Notes under the pieces: generated by a model
The model's input: the letters and a program-made list of their open reading frames with translations, nothing else
The model's database searches: none
Told to the model about the DNA's origin: nothing
Source of the DNA: Lindgomyces ingoldianus
Lineage: Eukaryota > Ascomycota > Dothideomycetes > Pleosporales > Lindgomycetaceae
Direction: 5' to 3'
Assembly (NCBI RefSeq): GCF_010093535.1
Contig: NW_022985173.1
Span: 291,919 to 355,918 of the forward strand
Length of the DNA: 64,000 nucleotides
In this document: piece after piece, positions 23,607 to 35,620 of the stretch
Position numbering within the stretch: the stretch's first letter is position 1
Layout: the number at the start of each line of letters is the position of its first letter
Made by a program: the position numbers and the translations under genes

Positions 23607-26600
23607 TACGAATTACGTTTCATACTTTTCGTCTTAGTACTGTCACGTGAGCTGTAGCAAACGTAGTATAGTCCTTGTATGTTTTGTTTTGTCTTGTAAG
23701 TTATAGCTGTAGACTGTACTGCGTCTTAAAAGCTTAACTTTTAAGTAGGGATTACCTATTAGCTTAGACATTAATAGGTAGGGACTTGTAGCACTGTTAG
23801 ACAAGTTTTTTAATAAGCTAGTTATTAATTAGGGGGTAAAATTACTTAATAACTTAGGTGCAGTGTTTCCTACCTAAATTAACACTGCTAAATTTTTCTA
23901 TATCTTAATATTATGTTAACTATGCGTAATTTTCTTAGTTAACAAGCCTTTATGTAGAGCACTAGCTAGTTATAAAGCTCTTAGAGCTTTTAGTTAACCT
24001 AGAGTAGTAATATAATCTATTACGCTTATTTCTATTACCTAAAGAAGTTGTAATTATTATTATTAAAGTTTTTATTCTATAATAGCTCTCTAGCTTTTAT
24101 ATATAATTTTTATATAAAAGAATACTTTAGAGATTTTTTTTTTAATCTAGAAGTTATGTTTCTAATAAAGTAGAATAATATATAGCTTACTAGTAAAAAG
24201 CTAAAGGTAAAGAAGCTAAGTTACTATGTAAAACACTCTTTTTAGCTTTAAGGTAATAAAAAGGTGTTAGTAGTGTAAAACTATAAAGCTAACTTGCTGT
24301 ACACTAAAAAAGGCTTAAGGGTAAAGCTCTAGCTCTACTAACTCTGCTATTACAGAGGTAATTACACTGCTACTAAAATAGTTAATAGCTATAGCTATAT
24401 TAGCTACTATTTTAAAAAAAAGCATAAAATTAATATTAGTAGTAATAAAAGTTTTTTACTTAATTTTTTTTATGCTTTACTTAATCCTTAGGCAGCAACA
24501 GCTGCTATAGTAGTAGGCTTAGCCTAAGTTGCTTTCTATAATCCTTAGTAAAAGGGGTTATTGCAGAGGTTATTAGTAGACTAGGTTATACTTTATAATA
24601 TATTATTTATAATAGCATCTTTAGCTAAACTCTAAGGCTTTTTTACCTAGAACTAACTAGATCTTCTTGCTGCTATCTTAAGCTTAGATATAATAATATT
24701 ATTATATATAAAGTAAAGGTTAACATGCTAAAAAGAGAAGATTTAAATAATATTAAAATTAGTTAAGTTAAAGGTAGCGTTAAGTGTTAATATATAGACT
24801 TTACTAAACTACTTTTTTTTTTTAGAGTAGTAGCTTACTTTCTTAGTAAGTTTAGTAGAACTTTAGAGAGGCTATTTTAGTATCTTAGCTTAGAAAACTA
24901 ATAATAAATAATAACTAACTTCTACTTTATAAATGTTAATTATTAATAATAAGACTTATTTATTAGCTTCTATAACCTTTATAGCAACTATATAAGGGCT
25001 AACTAAGTGTAGGCTATCTTTAAAATTATTTAGAATTATAAAATTATGTTAAAATTTAGTTGTTTTATTACTAATAATATGTTTAATAATAATAACTTTA
25101 CTATTAACACTTTAGCTAAATATCTTAGAGTTAACCTTAATAGAGAGCACTATATACACTGTACAGGCCACATAATTTAATTAGTGCTAAAGGCAGTTAT
25201 TTATAGTAAAGGATTATTATAATTTAAAGCTGCTTTTGTAAACGCAGCTCTTTAGAATTAGTTTAAGCTCTATTATAAACATAGAGTTGTTAGTAAGCTA
25301 TATAACTTTGTTAATGCTATTTTTTTATTATATAAACACTAGAAGGCTTTTATAGCTATATAATTATTTTTAAAGAAAAAAGATAAGCTCTAGAGCTTTA
25401 GCACACTTAATTTAATACAGGACAGTAGTGTCTACTAGCATTCTGTATATCTAATGCTTGTATAGTGCCTAGAGCTTAAAGATCTAATTACTAAGTTTAT
25501 CTAGAAGTAGTGTAGCACAGATAATAACACTAAGGACTCTAACATACTTAGCAACACAGCTTTTTAAGAGATTATTAGTAAAAAAGACTAAAAAGAGGTT
25601 AAACACTTTACTAAGTTTTTTAAAGTTTTTTATTAAATAATAAAATAGCTAGAGGGTAATAGTAAGCATAGTTCTCTATAAATGTCTATTATTAATATGT
25701 AAGTGCTATATAACAAGCTATTATAGATAAAAAAAAAACTTTTCTTTAAGCTTAATAATAGTTACTTTAAAAACAGCGTCTTTTTTAGACTTAAAAAAAT
25801 TAACATATATTTTTAAAAAATAGTTATTAATTTTTTTATTTTTTATTTAGTAATTACTACTATACTTAACTTATAACTTTGTATACTTTAGTTTAAAGAC
25901 TACTAGCGTTATTACTAATTCTAGTACTAGAAGGTAGAGACTTTAATAAAGGTTATTTTCTAGCGTTACATTAATGCTAAAGAAGATAAGAAAGTTAATA
26001 TAAATTCTTTTTAGTAAAAGCTTTTAGTAATAAGCTTTTATAACTTTTATTACTAAAAAGCTTTTATAGTTAACACTTCTTTTTTTACTAAGGCCTAGAG
26101 TTATAAGAAAGCTTAGAAAATAATAAAGTTATAGTAATACTTTAACACTTATATAAAAGACCTTTAAAATATTAAGGTAAAAGACAGCTATTTTTTATAG
26201 GCTAGCTCTCTTACTTAGTAGCTTAAAGTAAGTTAAAACAGTATCCTATGCTGTTTAAAATTGCCTTTAACTTCCTTGCTATACCCTCTACTAGCTGCGA
26301 CTGCAAGAGAGCCTTTAGTGGAGGCTAGTGTACAGTTATAATTAATAGAGGTTCTCTTTTTAGGGCTACTATTAAGGCGCTTTAATTGCAGAAGAATTAG
26401 CTATGTTATTAAGTTATAAAGAGTAACTTAATTAAGCTTATAAACTTTATCTAAAAGTAGCTAGTTACTATACTATAAAATGTTAATAGTAGTAAGTAAG
26501 ACAAAATGTTAAAAAGTATAAGGATTTTAGTGCGTTTTAGTTTAGCAGCAAAACAGACAGCTAAGTTGCCTAGGCTGTACAAACGTAGCAGGAAAGTGAG

Positions 26601-26657
26601 ACGTTGACGTCCGTTGATTACTACGTTTCGTTTCGTTTCGTTCGGTTGAGAGCGTTG
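23592..26657 (+). mobile_element. RIP-degraded hAT transposon
   Basis: A 3,066-bp element. It starts and ends with the perfect 15-bp terminal inverted repeat CAACGCTCTCAACCG. With one mismatch the match runs to 21 bp. It is flanked by a perfect 8-bp direct repeat ATTTAGCT (23584-23591 and 26658-26665), the duplication size typical of hAT elements. The interior is very AT-rich and dominated by TpA (for example 9 G+C among bases 24061-24120), while the outer 100 bases or so are less changed. That contrast fits repeat-induced point mutation. Plus-strand translation still shows hAT transposase segments, listed separately. No intact ORF remains. It lies inside the epimerase relic. Confidence 0.92.
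25021..26400 (+). pseudogene. hAT transposase remains
   Basis: Around 25073-25190 the frame reads NNNNFTINTLAKYLRVNL, then CTGHII-stop-LVLKAV. This matches the hAT stretch with DN(A)xNND, RC.GHIINLV and KA. At 26242-26325 it reads FKIAFNFLAIPSTSCDCKRA followed by FSGG. This is the hAT C-terminal dimerisation motif (LxIPaTSxxcERxFS). After a TAG there is NRGSLFRATIKAL-stop-LQKN, matching the family's DRNSLSPETIEALQCQKNW end. Most stops sit where Gln or Trp is expected, so C-to-T/G-to-A change explains them. The two blocks are in different frames, so at least one indel or intron separates them. The gene cannot encode a working protein. Confidence 0.85.
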
Positions 26658-26665
26658 ATTTAGCT
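26643..26665. repeat. hAT right end: 15-bp TIR and 8-bp TSD
   Basis: CGGTTGAGAGCGTTG (26643-26657) is the reverse complement of the left TIR and is followed by ATTTAGCT (26658-26665). Just inside is a short CGTTT tandem run (about 26626-26645). Confidence 0.92.
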
Positions 26666-27397
26666 ATCAGGATGAGCTTTAAGAGTCCGTACGTTTAGCG
26701 GCTACGTGGTATGAGAGGATCCTTGACCTCTCCCTGGACATATATTAATACAACATCATTATTATATAGAAAATACTATTACCACAAATACTTACCACAA
26801 ATAGTCAACGGACACATGATAACAGCCTTCACTACACCTCCTTCCTTGATGCCCGCCTAAGTCACAAATTTATCTGCATTTTTGTGGAAAACTTCATCAG
26901 GCGGATTCGTGAGTTCGTCTACCTTGTCCCAGTGGTAGTAGTCTTTGTCCGACCATTGTCCTAGCCTATTATGCTTCTCATCTTCCCAAATTCGGATTCC
27001 GGTTCCTCGCGTGCGCAACCAGAAGCCGGGGCTGTCCCTTAAGTGACCGACAGCGAGCTATTTAGCAATAGTTTTTACGGCACCTGAATCGTCAGACGCA
27101 TCTGGGGTGTCTACTCAGAGAAGTCAGTTAGCGAGTTTTTATCCATTGTTTGGGTACACATACGAATCATAATATCAGCTTTTGCCACTTCTTCCTCGAC
27201 AAACTTAGGGCTATCAAGGTCTTCGACTACAGTACGGACTTTTGGATACTTTTTCTCACTGAAAATGCTTTCTCCTGGATTCATATAAGTGTAGAGTACT
27301 CGTACTCTATATGCTTGGTGTGGGGTTCATACAACAAATCCCCACCAATGTAGCCTGTCGTTCCAGTGCTTCAAATGCTGGCCAGCCCGAAATCCAT

Positions 27398-28175
27398 TTG
27401 AATGGATGATAGTTCACTTAAATATAACTAACATAAAGACCTTGGGTGCCATAATGAACGCAAAGTGAACTCTTTCGAGGGTGTTAGGTAAAGTTGAGGA
27501 TTTAAACAAAAGTTGGGACCCGAAGAGGTGTTCACAAGCTTATTTTATATTCTCGTATTTCATAAGTGTAGGATCTCAGTGTGTTTTCCGTAGAAATCTA
27601 TACCCATTCAGCAAATAAAAGCTGCAATGATGATGTTGATCTCTTTGAGAGGGTGAAAACGTCTATCCGGGGTAGGAGCCCCAGTTAAACAAATAATAAC
27701 GAACCACTAGGGAGGCCCCGGACAAATTTCGGAAGGAACATATTGGTAGCTAGGGATATCTCACTCTACCAGATATAATATATATCCAAATACACGGAGG
27801 GTTTGTATCTACGCAAAAGGCTCTGGCATCTGAGCTTCCAATTTTGGAATGAATACCGCTTTCACCTTTCCGCCATGAACGATTTTGTGACAGCTCGCAC
27901 CCCCTGGGTCTATTTCCTAAGCCACTCGAGGTCAGGACATTACAATATTGGCCTTGAAGTGACGCAGGGAGACTCCAATTACCTAGAGGAGATTAGGGTG
28001 AATGGGAGTAGAGCCCTTGGCCTATTACGTTGTTGAAACTGCATGTCCAATCGACTAGTATAGATGAAGATATTCCTCGCGTGTCCGCCCATGTCCATGC
28101 ATTGCTGTACTCGGATCCAATCCCGGAACCCCACTCCTTCCTAGATCTAAATCTTGCTCATGAATAGGAATGCGG
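27398..28175. other. Gene-free stretch after the epimerase relic
   Basis: 778 bases upstream of the relic and downstream of PEX20. A 77-codon open frame at 27803-28036 has no recognisable motif and no ATG start. I see no repeat ends or RNA gene. Confidence 0.4.
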
Positions 28176-29780
28176 TTATCTGTGGTAGGCTGCGTTGACG
28201 TTATAGTAGCCGAATTGGTCTGAGACCTCATCAGTAAGTGGACCGCCAGTGGGATCAGAAAAAGCTTGCTCTTGTTCCGAATCCATCACCATACCAAAAT
28301 CTTGAGACACACTATCCAGAATATTGGGGTCGATTTCGGGAGGGGGTGCTGGGGTTGACTGTAGAGGGGAATTGGAAGGCTGGGCGTTACTGACTTCAAC
28401 CATCTTATCTCCGTCTACCCGAACTTCGCGATCGCGGAGACGCCGCATGAGTTCGAGGAATTGACTATTTTGAAATTTTTCGCTGGTGTTGTCAGCGACT
28501 CTTTCCAGTAACCGTCCTGCTGTTTCTGCCATGTCATCGTCGTCATTCTTCAAAGGCTGCACCTCTTTCTTCTGCTCTGGGTGCTGCTCCATCTGTTCAA
28601 GGAGAGGCGACCTTGTTGCATAGCCTGCAGCCCGCAGATCTTCCAAGATACTTTCCTGCACCACGGGGACCCTCGTCGCGAGGAGTGGATACCGTGACAT
28701 TAGTCGTTCGTTGATGGCGGTAATCAACCTCTCCGCACGAGCTTGGATCTCCTGGGGTGCGTCCCGATTTACGATTTTCTGCAGTACGTCAACACACCAT
28801 TTCGCCTCGCTGGCATCGTCTATTATTCTTCCGTTGCTTTCAAGATCTTCTAGGTCCTGCAACCAAGGTAATGCCTCGGCAGAATTTCCAAGATCGATTT
28901 CACTGCGCAACTTGATCGCAGTATAGACGGCTGGAAGCGCATTAGCTCAAATATTATTTTAAATAGTTCTCCTGACTCACGTAATCGTTTCTCTTTTATG
29001 CGGAGTAGAACAGGATCCGTCTCGGCCGGTCTCTGGTCCACCTCTGTTTCCAGTCCATTATCATTGGAATCACGCATGCCAGCAGATGCCTCCTCGAGCA
29101 TGTCTTGCTGAGCTTGTGCAAATGCCCTCTCAAATGCTGCCTCGTCAAAATCTGGAGTTGCCTCTTGAGTTCGTTGTTTTCCTTGCGCCGCATGTGACAC
29201 TTGACTCCCACTCATCGGCCCAAGGCTGGACCGCTGAAAAGCCTGGCCTGAATATCCACCCATACCATACCCTGAAATGCCTCCAAACGTAGTCTGGTGA
29301 AACGCTGGGGCCTGTAGCGCAGGTGCCTGTTGCCTCATAAAGTCCTTGTGCCATGAGGACGTTGGGTTCGAGATTTGTGGTTGATGAAGTCTTTGTATCG
29401 GTGCAGAGTTGATTGGCGATATGCTCAGTTGCTGGAAATCAGACGCCCAATCCGGAGCTGCGCGAACTTGTGCGAACTGTGGCGGAGGTGGATGGTGGGA
29501 GAGATTAGGATGGAGTTGGCGGAAATCAGGCTGAGGTAGACCTGAGTGTCCGGCTTGAAAGGCATCAAACTCGGGGTCAAGTATGCCTGCATTAGGTCCA
29601 GGAGGAGATCTAAATCCCTAAAGACCATCAATGCCTGTGTCTGTGTCATCGGAACGTGTTTCTTACTTGGGCAGGAGATTGGCGATTCGTCAACCGATCC
29701 TGCTGCAGAGTTCGGTCTACGGAAGTGTGCTTTTGAAAGTTTTGGAGGGCATTTGAAGGCCCACAGAGAGCGTCTGCCAT
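28176..29780 (-). CDS. pex20: Peroxin 20 (Pex7 co-receptor for PTS2 import)
   Basis: Three exons, 29780-29667, 29617-28981 and 28930-28176, encode 501 aa with introns of 49 and 50 nt. The start MADALCGPSNALQNFQKH is the Pex20 signature, including the conserved N-terminal cysteine (Cys6 here) that is needed for receptor recycling in Pex20/Pex5. Two WxxxF motifs (WASDF and WHKDF) can bind Pex14/Pex13. The C-terminal third is charged and helical and would carry the Pex7-PTS2 binding part. In filamentous fungi Pex20 acts with Pex7 to import PTS2 proteins into peroxisomes. Splices restore RQSPAQGFRSPPGPN and KEKRLPVYTAIKLRSE. Confidence 0.92.
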
Positions 29781-30612
29781 TTCGGCAAGAGAGAAATCTA
29801 TAAAAGAGATGTGCAAGTGTAAAAGAAGGGGACTGGCTCCGGAAGCGCGTTCCGCCTTGTGATTTCAAAATGCCGAGGCATCACCTTATCTTATCATAAT
29901 ATCACGTGGGTTCCATTCATCCCATCCTGGCACACAGTCCTTGCCTTCCACGCTTATTCACCATAACCGAGAAGGGGATTGGGGTAATGGGCAGTTAGCA
30001 GGGGCCGCAAGGATGCGGGCTACAAGAGCTTAGGGTGGGCTACACAAGACCGCTGAGAGGGTGGTGTCAGCACCTGAGTTTGCATGCTGACTTACAAGAG
30101 TGCAGATGTGTCATTCTGTTAGGGCTGCACCTAGAATATAGTCAGTGTGGTGTGACGTATAATGGAAAAGCCGGCGGTTGACATTGCAGTCAAATTCATT
30201 CTGGAGAGTCTCGGGGTAGGTTCACCATAGAAGAGGATAGGGAGACTTGATTCCACAAATATATGTGTGAAATTAGTGGAGAGGGACCAAAAATCACTTG
30301 CAAATTGTAGTCTTGTATCCACATGGAAATCAAAATTAAAAATAAACCCAAACGTCAGACGCCATCCCGTCTCCGGGGAGCACATCTCCATCAGAGAACC
30401 ATACTAATCCGAAGAGCAGCCCTCAGAGCAGATATCAACGGCAAGGATATAGCCTCGGAATCAAGTATAACCAAGAAGAATGAACTGAAACGTCGCAATG
30501 CCCTCCAACTCTCAACGAATCCGGACCACATACTTCCGTGTCATAGCATTCATGAAAGGGACATTATCTTCCAACTGTCACTTGCACATGAACTCATAAG
30601 TGCATCCAACCA
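29781..30612. other. Intergenic, upstream of pex20
   Basis: 832 bases between the pex20 start and the stop of the next minus-strand gene. It should hold the pex20 promoter and the neighbour's 3' UTR. The plus-strand open frame 30323-30616 has no domain and I do not call it. Confidence 0.4.
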
Positions 30613-32233
30613 TTAATAGAACATCTCCTTGATCCCAACAACCCGCTTTGGAGAACTTCGGCGCCGCGACGGCGATACTGAGTACTTCCTCCGGCGCACC
30701 CAGGCATAGTCAGGCTTTCCGTGATCGTGTCGCTCTTCAATGAGAAGACGCGTGCTGTGCTTAGATCGGAGGCGGCGAGTATGCTCAAATAGAATCTCGG
30801 TTTCCTTAGAGTCCATTTCGCGAAGAATGATGATGTAGTTAGGATCACCCTGATTGGGCATTAGTACTGGCGAAAGACAGTGATGAAGGAGGGGGATGAC
30901 GTACTGGGTCAACTTCATAGGGGATGTCGTAGTATAATAAGGTGTCGATCGCGAGATGGTCCTTGTGCACTTTAACATACGTGGGCTGATGCGTTAGTCG
31001 CAGCGGGTTGAGAGGCGACATGCCAGCAGTCAGAGCCTGTTGCTGCTGGAGTTTGGCCGCCTCCTCAGGCTTGATCATGGCTTGGATCTGGTTCTCTTGG
31101 AAGCCGAAGTGAGCGAGACGCTTGCGCATTTGGTCTTCGAGTTCCTGTTCTTGCTTCTTTTTCTTCTCCTTCTCTTCATCCTCCTTCTCTTTCTGCTTTC
31201 GAAGGAACCTCTCCCACTCCTCTTTCTCTTTAGCCTTTTGCTTCTCTTCTTCGATCTTGAGCTGCATGATCAACTCCTCACGTTGCTTTTTTTGCTTCTC
31301 GGAATCCTCAAACTTCTGGCGTTCGTATTCGGCAATGGCGCGCTCCCTCTCTTCCTTTTGCTTTCTCTCTTTTTCCGCCTTCTCTTTGTTGTATTCGTCA
31401 ACGGCCCGCTGCTGAGCTTCTTTACGCTCACGCTCGGCCTTCTCCATCTTCATCGTGTTCTCCATTACGATCCTCTTCCGCTCCTCCTCTGCTTTGTCGA
31501 ATTTGATTTGGTTCTCCATGAGAATGCGCTTCCGCTCTTCCTCTGCCTCCTTTGCGCGTTGTTCCCGCTTGCGTGCCTCCTGCTCCATCTTGAGCTCCCA
31601 GTCCTTCTTGAGGCGGTCCTCTTCGAGCTTGATGCGCGCTTCCTCCTCATCGCGCTCTGCCTTGTCCTTGAGGTATTTGAGCTCCATCCTCTTTTTAATG
31701 AGTTCCTCGCGCTTCTCCATGGCGAGTTTTTCCTCGGCTTCTTTAAGACGCTCATTGGCCATTTGCAGCTGCCATTTATCATAGGCGTTGTCGGGAGAAC
31801 CATCGTGGTGGTGATGGTGTGCCGACCGTGAGCGTGAGCGTCGTTGCCTCGCGACCTCCAACCGCAGCTCGGCGAGCTCGTCTTCGAGTCCCCACTCGCC
31901 AGGCATCCTGAGAGGGCGACCGCGTGGACTTGCGGCACGAGGGCTGGGCGCCGGGCTGCGCTGTTCGGTGCGCACGTTGGGGCTGCTCTCGTTGTCCATG
32001 CGAGTGGTGTTATAGATGGTTACATTAGGGGCGGGAGAATGTCCCTGGGAGCGAGTGCGGTGGAGGCCAGTGGAAAAGGTACGCGCCTCAGGGACGAGGA
32101 AGTCTCTCTCGCTGTGACGACCGAAGTCATCGATGCGGCGACCGCGTGGAGGGGGAACATGGCGGGCACCACTAACAAACCGATCAGAGTGGTACCACTC
32201 ATCCTCTTCGTCCCAAAAGTCGGCGCGGGGCAT
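30613..32233 (-). CDS. Long coiled-coil protein, conserved C-terminal module
   Basis: Two exons, 32233-30905 and 30849-30613, with a 55-nt intron, encode 521 aa. The start MPRADFWDEEDEWYHSDRF is aromatic and acidic. Residues about 110-150 are Arg/Ser-rich with a short His run. Residues about 160-400 form an almost unbroken Glu/Lys/Arg coiled coil with repeats of the type RKRIxMENxxKxxKAExERK. After the coil comes a compact, probably folded end: YVKVHKDHLAIDTLLYYDIP, then the splice YEVDPGDPNYIIILREMDSK. It closes with a basic Ser/Arg tail (VSPSRRRSSPKRVVGIKEMFY). I believe the end module is shared by fungal homologues of unknown function. No enzyme motif is seen; a structural or scaffold role is inference. 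Confidence 0.82.
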
Positions 32234-34719
32234 CGTGATGGTTGGAGCGACAGCGCTAGAAAACCTCAGGCGTCTGGAAAGGGTTTAGGAATCGACAGAT
32301 GTTGCGCTCGCGAAGCAAGATGTGTGGTGCGGGCTGCTGGAGCGGCGAGGCGGGGGTGGTGTTGAGTCTTTCCAGCAGCAAAAGCAAGCTGACACGAAGC
32401 ACAGCGGGAAGGGTAACGGGTAACGTAAGAAAGCTGGGAGGAGAGGGAACAAAGCGGCACAGCCAGAGATTTCAAAGAAAAGGCAGGCGACCACTTTGGG
32501 GGCCAGAAGTGCAGAGGCTGGGCTAGTCATCAGGCAGCTGCTGGGGCTGAGGCGGAACTTAAGTGCAGTCTGGTGGACCTCCAGAGGGCTGGTCCATGCC
32601 TGGTTCCACACACGCGCACACCAGCACCCCCTCCGAGAGACGGCGACGCAAGACACAAATGCGGTGTTCGGGCTTGCCGCCTGTTTGCTGTGCTGTTTCA
32701 AACCCTTTGGCTCAGACTTCTGTGCTGTGTGCGAGCATCGTCGTCTTGAGGAGGGGCAGTCTAAAATTGGCTGAACTCGAGACGCGACATGTCCATTTCG
32801 GGCGGCGGGGCGGTAACATCACACTCTCCCGCCACATCTACCGACCTTTGAACGAGCTTACCTGGTTCCGTTGGTTGCTTGTCATCGGGGAGGTGTTGCT
32901 TTCGCGCCGCTCTCTCGACTGTTTCAGACCAATATGCACGGGAGCGCCTCTTGAAACAGTGTGCTCATGTGCCAATTTGCTCAAGCTCACGTCGCGACTT
33001 TGCCTTCTGGACCAAGCGTGGTCTGGGCGGGGAGCGACGTCGGAACCTTGGAACCTCTGCACCAGTTCAGCTCGATACACCAACTAGGACGGTGCCAGTC
33101 GAGAGTCTTCAGCCGCACCCTTCAATCTCTTGAGCGGGGATTCGAGGAAGATTCAACGGAGATGGAAGTAGCGCAAATATGTCCTTTCTATGTATTGTCA
33201 CCGAACCTTGGGCATGACCAGGGTACTTCAAGACAGCAGACCGGATCCTGCTGACCTTCTCCCTAATTCCCGGAAGATGTTTAATGGAAAACCCTGCCCT
33301 GGTCATGTTCCGTGATAACATGCCATAAAGAGCGAGGCAGAACCACGATGGATTTGTTCAGGTGTGCCACCTTAGCAGGAATATCGCCGCGTCTTCGCAT
33401 GGTCGCTGATAGATACTCCCCACTCACATTTCGAGTATGTCCATATATCGAACAGGCAATTGACCTGTATTTGCTCCCTTTGATGCCGTTCTCCGTGTAA
33501 ACATACCCTCCCCACCAGAGGCATCCAATACTCATCCAGAGCAAAATGTAGCACGCTAGATCGTACCGGCTAGTGACCAACCTCTTCAACAAACAGTACA
33601 CTGAGATTCTTCTCCGAGGTCCGCTGCTTCATACCCACAACAAACCATTGCTGTCAATTGAAATTGCGACTGTGGGTAGGGTTTCCTTGTGGTGAGCAGG
33701 GAAAATAGGCCTCCCTACCGTAGCACCGTCTTTGTTCCCAGTAGTCGTAGTTTAAACGCCAACTTAATGTCTGACTTTAGTCGCAGCTTCCGTGAGTTCA
33801 ATGAGTTCAAAGCCACTAATATCATCTTGACTGAGGTCGCTTTCGTGCTTGAGCGTATGCTTGAATCCCGCTTGCTTCCTCAACCAATATAATGCGCAAT
33901 TGGAGGTCTGGTATGAAACCGATGCTCTCCTCTGCGATTTTCCAAATGAATTCCACAGTATCTTCTCATCTCAGTAAAGTAGAACATGGCAATTATATCT
34001 CAAGTTAGAATGTGACCTCCTGTTGACCCTCCCCCATTCCAGCGAGGGGTTTGATAGACAGACTCTACTTTAATCATGTTCGACAGTATGCGATACCATG
34101 CTATACGACCTAGATTCTTACTTTGACTGGGGTCTTGAGGGGTTTCTAGATCAAGGATATCTGCTTCTCGGATAGGCCGAGGGAATTGATGTCTGCCTTG
34201 GCTTTCTGGATGCTGCTGTTCTCTTCGCAGCTGAGCTGCGTGTTTGCGGCAAGTGCTTGGACCGCCAACCTGGGCTTTTGCTGTGATATACGGGCAGGTA
34301 GAAATGCGGACTCCTGGTATAGAACTGCGCTCTCGCTGATTCATTTGTTACCCGGTTCACCGTCCAGGAACTGCATGTGTACGTGGGAAGACGTGGCAAA
34401 TGTGAATGCTCCTACTTCATTTCATAATCAGCTTTAACTTGATGTGGTACACTACTTCTAGCGTCGTAGTACTTAAGTAGGTACGGCGGATACACAAGTC
34501 ACTCCAAGAGCTAGATATTCTAACCAAAGAGAGCAACCACTTCATAAATATCAACTCCAGCCCCTGGCAGCTTCATACACTGACCTCAAGCTAAGATGGA
34601 GTCATTACGACGATTTATGTGCTATTCGTCTTTCACTACTGATGCCATTCCACCCTTTAGAACATCTAGAGAAACTAAGGAATCAGCATCCCCGAGACAC
34701 AACTCAACAGATGCTAAAA
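32234..34719. other. Gene-poor stretch
   Basis: About 2.5 kb. Bases 32234-32800 are GC-rich and should include the promoter of the coiled-coil gene. The rest has only short open frames on both strands without motifs. The minus-strand frame 33281-33601 contains a hydrophobic stretch but no recognisable family. I could not assign any relic here, though the composition suggests decayed DNA. Confidence 0.4.
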
Positions 34720-35620
34720 TACCACCCGAACCCCTAAAAAGCCCTTAACAAGGCATCTATCAAAACCAAATATGATATGAGAATAGAGATAGCCCGAGCC
34801 ACACCGAACATGTCCATTAATCTCGTCAACTCGTCCACCGTAACCTCGCCAGCATCACCATTTCCATCAAACTCCGACAACCCCAACCTAAAACACCGCT
34901 GTCGAATCAACCCCGATTGACAAATTTCCTGCTTCTCGTATGACCTCGACTGGCTCAAGGACGAATCCAACGTCGGTTAGGACGACACAGAGCAACGATA
35001 TCAACTTTATACCGCTCTACGAGGCGTGGCACAGGTTTCACGAGACTTAATTCCAAGATCAGGAATGTCATCTCGGCAGCAGAAAGCCTGTGTTCTCGGA
35101 GAAAGCTGTTGGTGATACACAGCTAGATACACGGCTGATTAGTGAGTTTCTCAAGGCTTACTGGGTGGCGATTGAGGAGCATGTTGATTCGGTTGAGTAT
35201 GTACCGCCGAACGTTGCATATAAAACCGAGCGGGACAAATCCTTGGGAAGTTCTGAAAGACCTTCCTGATAAATATTAGACATCAAAAGGATAGGACAGG
35301 CTTTGAAGCTGTCTTCGAAGAGACGAACGCCGAAACTCTACCTATAAGTCCATAAGATAAGAAAGAGGCGGAAACAGGATCCCTCAAAGATGCTATCAGG
35401 GCGCCAATGGTCCTCGATATTCTAGATAAAAGCATTTTGCTATTCTTTATCCGTCCCAAGTTTGCGCCGCTATGCATCCCTTGCTTTATCGCTAAGAGAG
35501 AGCTCGATCTGTTGTTCTTGTTTTCCCATGAGTTCGTCGCTGGTGAAATGCTTGACCTCTGTAAACTCGACTAGGCCGCTAAAGATGATACTAATTTCTT
35601 CAGGCATCTTACTTTTCATC
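34720..35620 (+). pseudogene. Unidentified gene relic
   Basis: Plus-strand translation alternates between frames with long sense-like runs broken by few stops. Examples are INLVNSSTVTSPASPFPSNS and ISCFSYDLDWLKDESNVG early, then TRLISEFLKAYWVAIEEHVD, and from 35281 KDRTGFEAVFEETNAETLPI and LLFFIRPKFAPLCIPCFIAK. The residue mix looks like real protein, but I do not recognise the family. The opposite strand also carries an open frame at 34734-34970, so the strand is not certain. Confidence 0.3.

Larger units (their letters stand above)
23188..27397 (-). pseudogene. NAD-dependent epimerase (NmrA-like) relic split by hAT
   Basis: The two halves lie on either side of the transposon. On the minus strand from about 27397 one reads the Rossmann motif TTGYIGGDLLY, then HIEYEYSTLI, YPKVRTVVEDLDSPKFVEEE, GTGIRIWEDEKHNRLGQWSD and VVKAVIMCPLTI. 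A GTAAGT intron donor follows at 26795. The 3' half, left of the transposon, reads IPVIGSGQA-stop-WNNIQVADFPDVFLL and ends WGLNCRGKAERGMKGLGWRP...TRLG and a TGA at 23188. This is the fungal nucleoside-diphosphate-sugar epimerase family with an extended SDR fold. In-frame stops (after STLI, after TIAK, after DKFVT and elsewhere) and frameshifts show it is dead. Several stops fit C-to-T change. The insertion point is inside the coding region at the duplicated ATTTAGCT. Closest family member and original function are not determined. Confidence 0.85.

Noticed and set aside
23592..26657. AT-rich block as a centromere or replication origin
   Set aside because: Matched TIRs, a perfect TSD and hAT transposase text explain it better, and it is only 3 kb.
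27803..28036. 77-codon plus-strand frame
   Set aside because: No ATG start, no motif, and it sits between a relic and a gene end.
31040..31831. 263-codon Leu/Phe-rich plus-strand frame
   Set aside because: It is the antisense of the Glu/Lys coiled-coil gene; GAG/AAG-rich sense codons give CTC/CTT (Leu) antisense. No independent start or motif.
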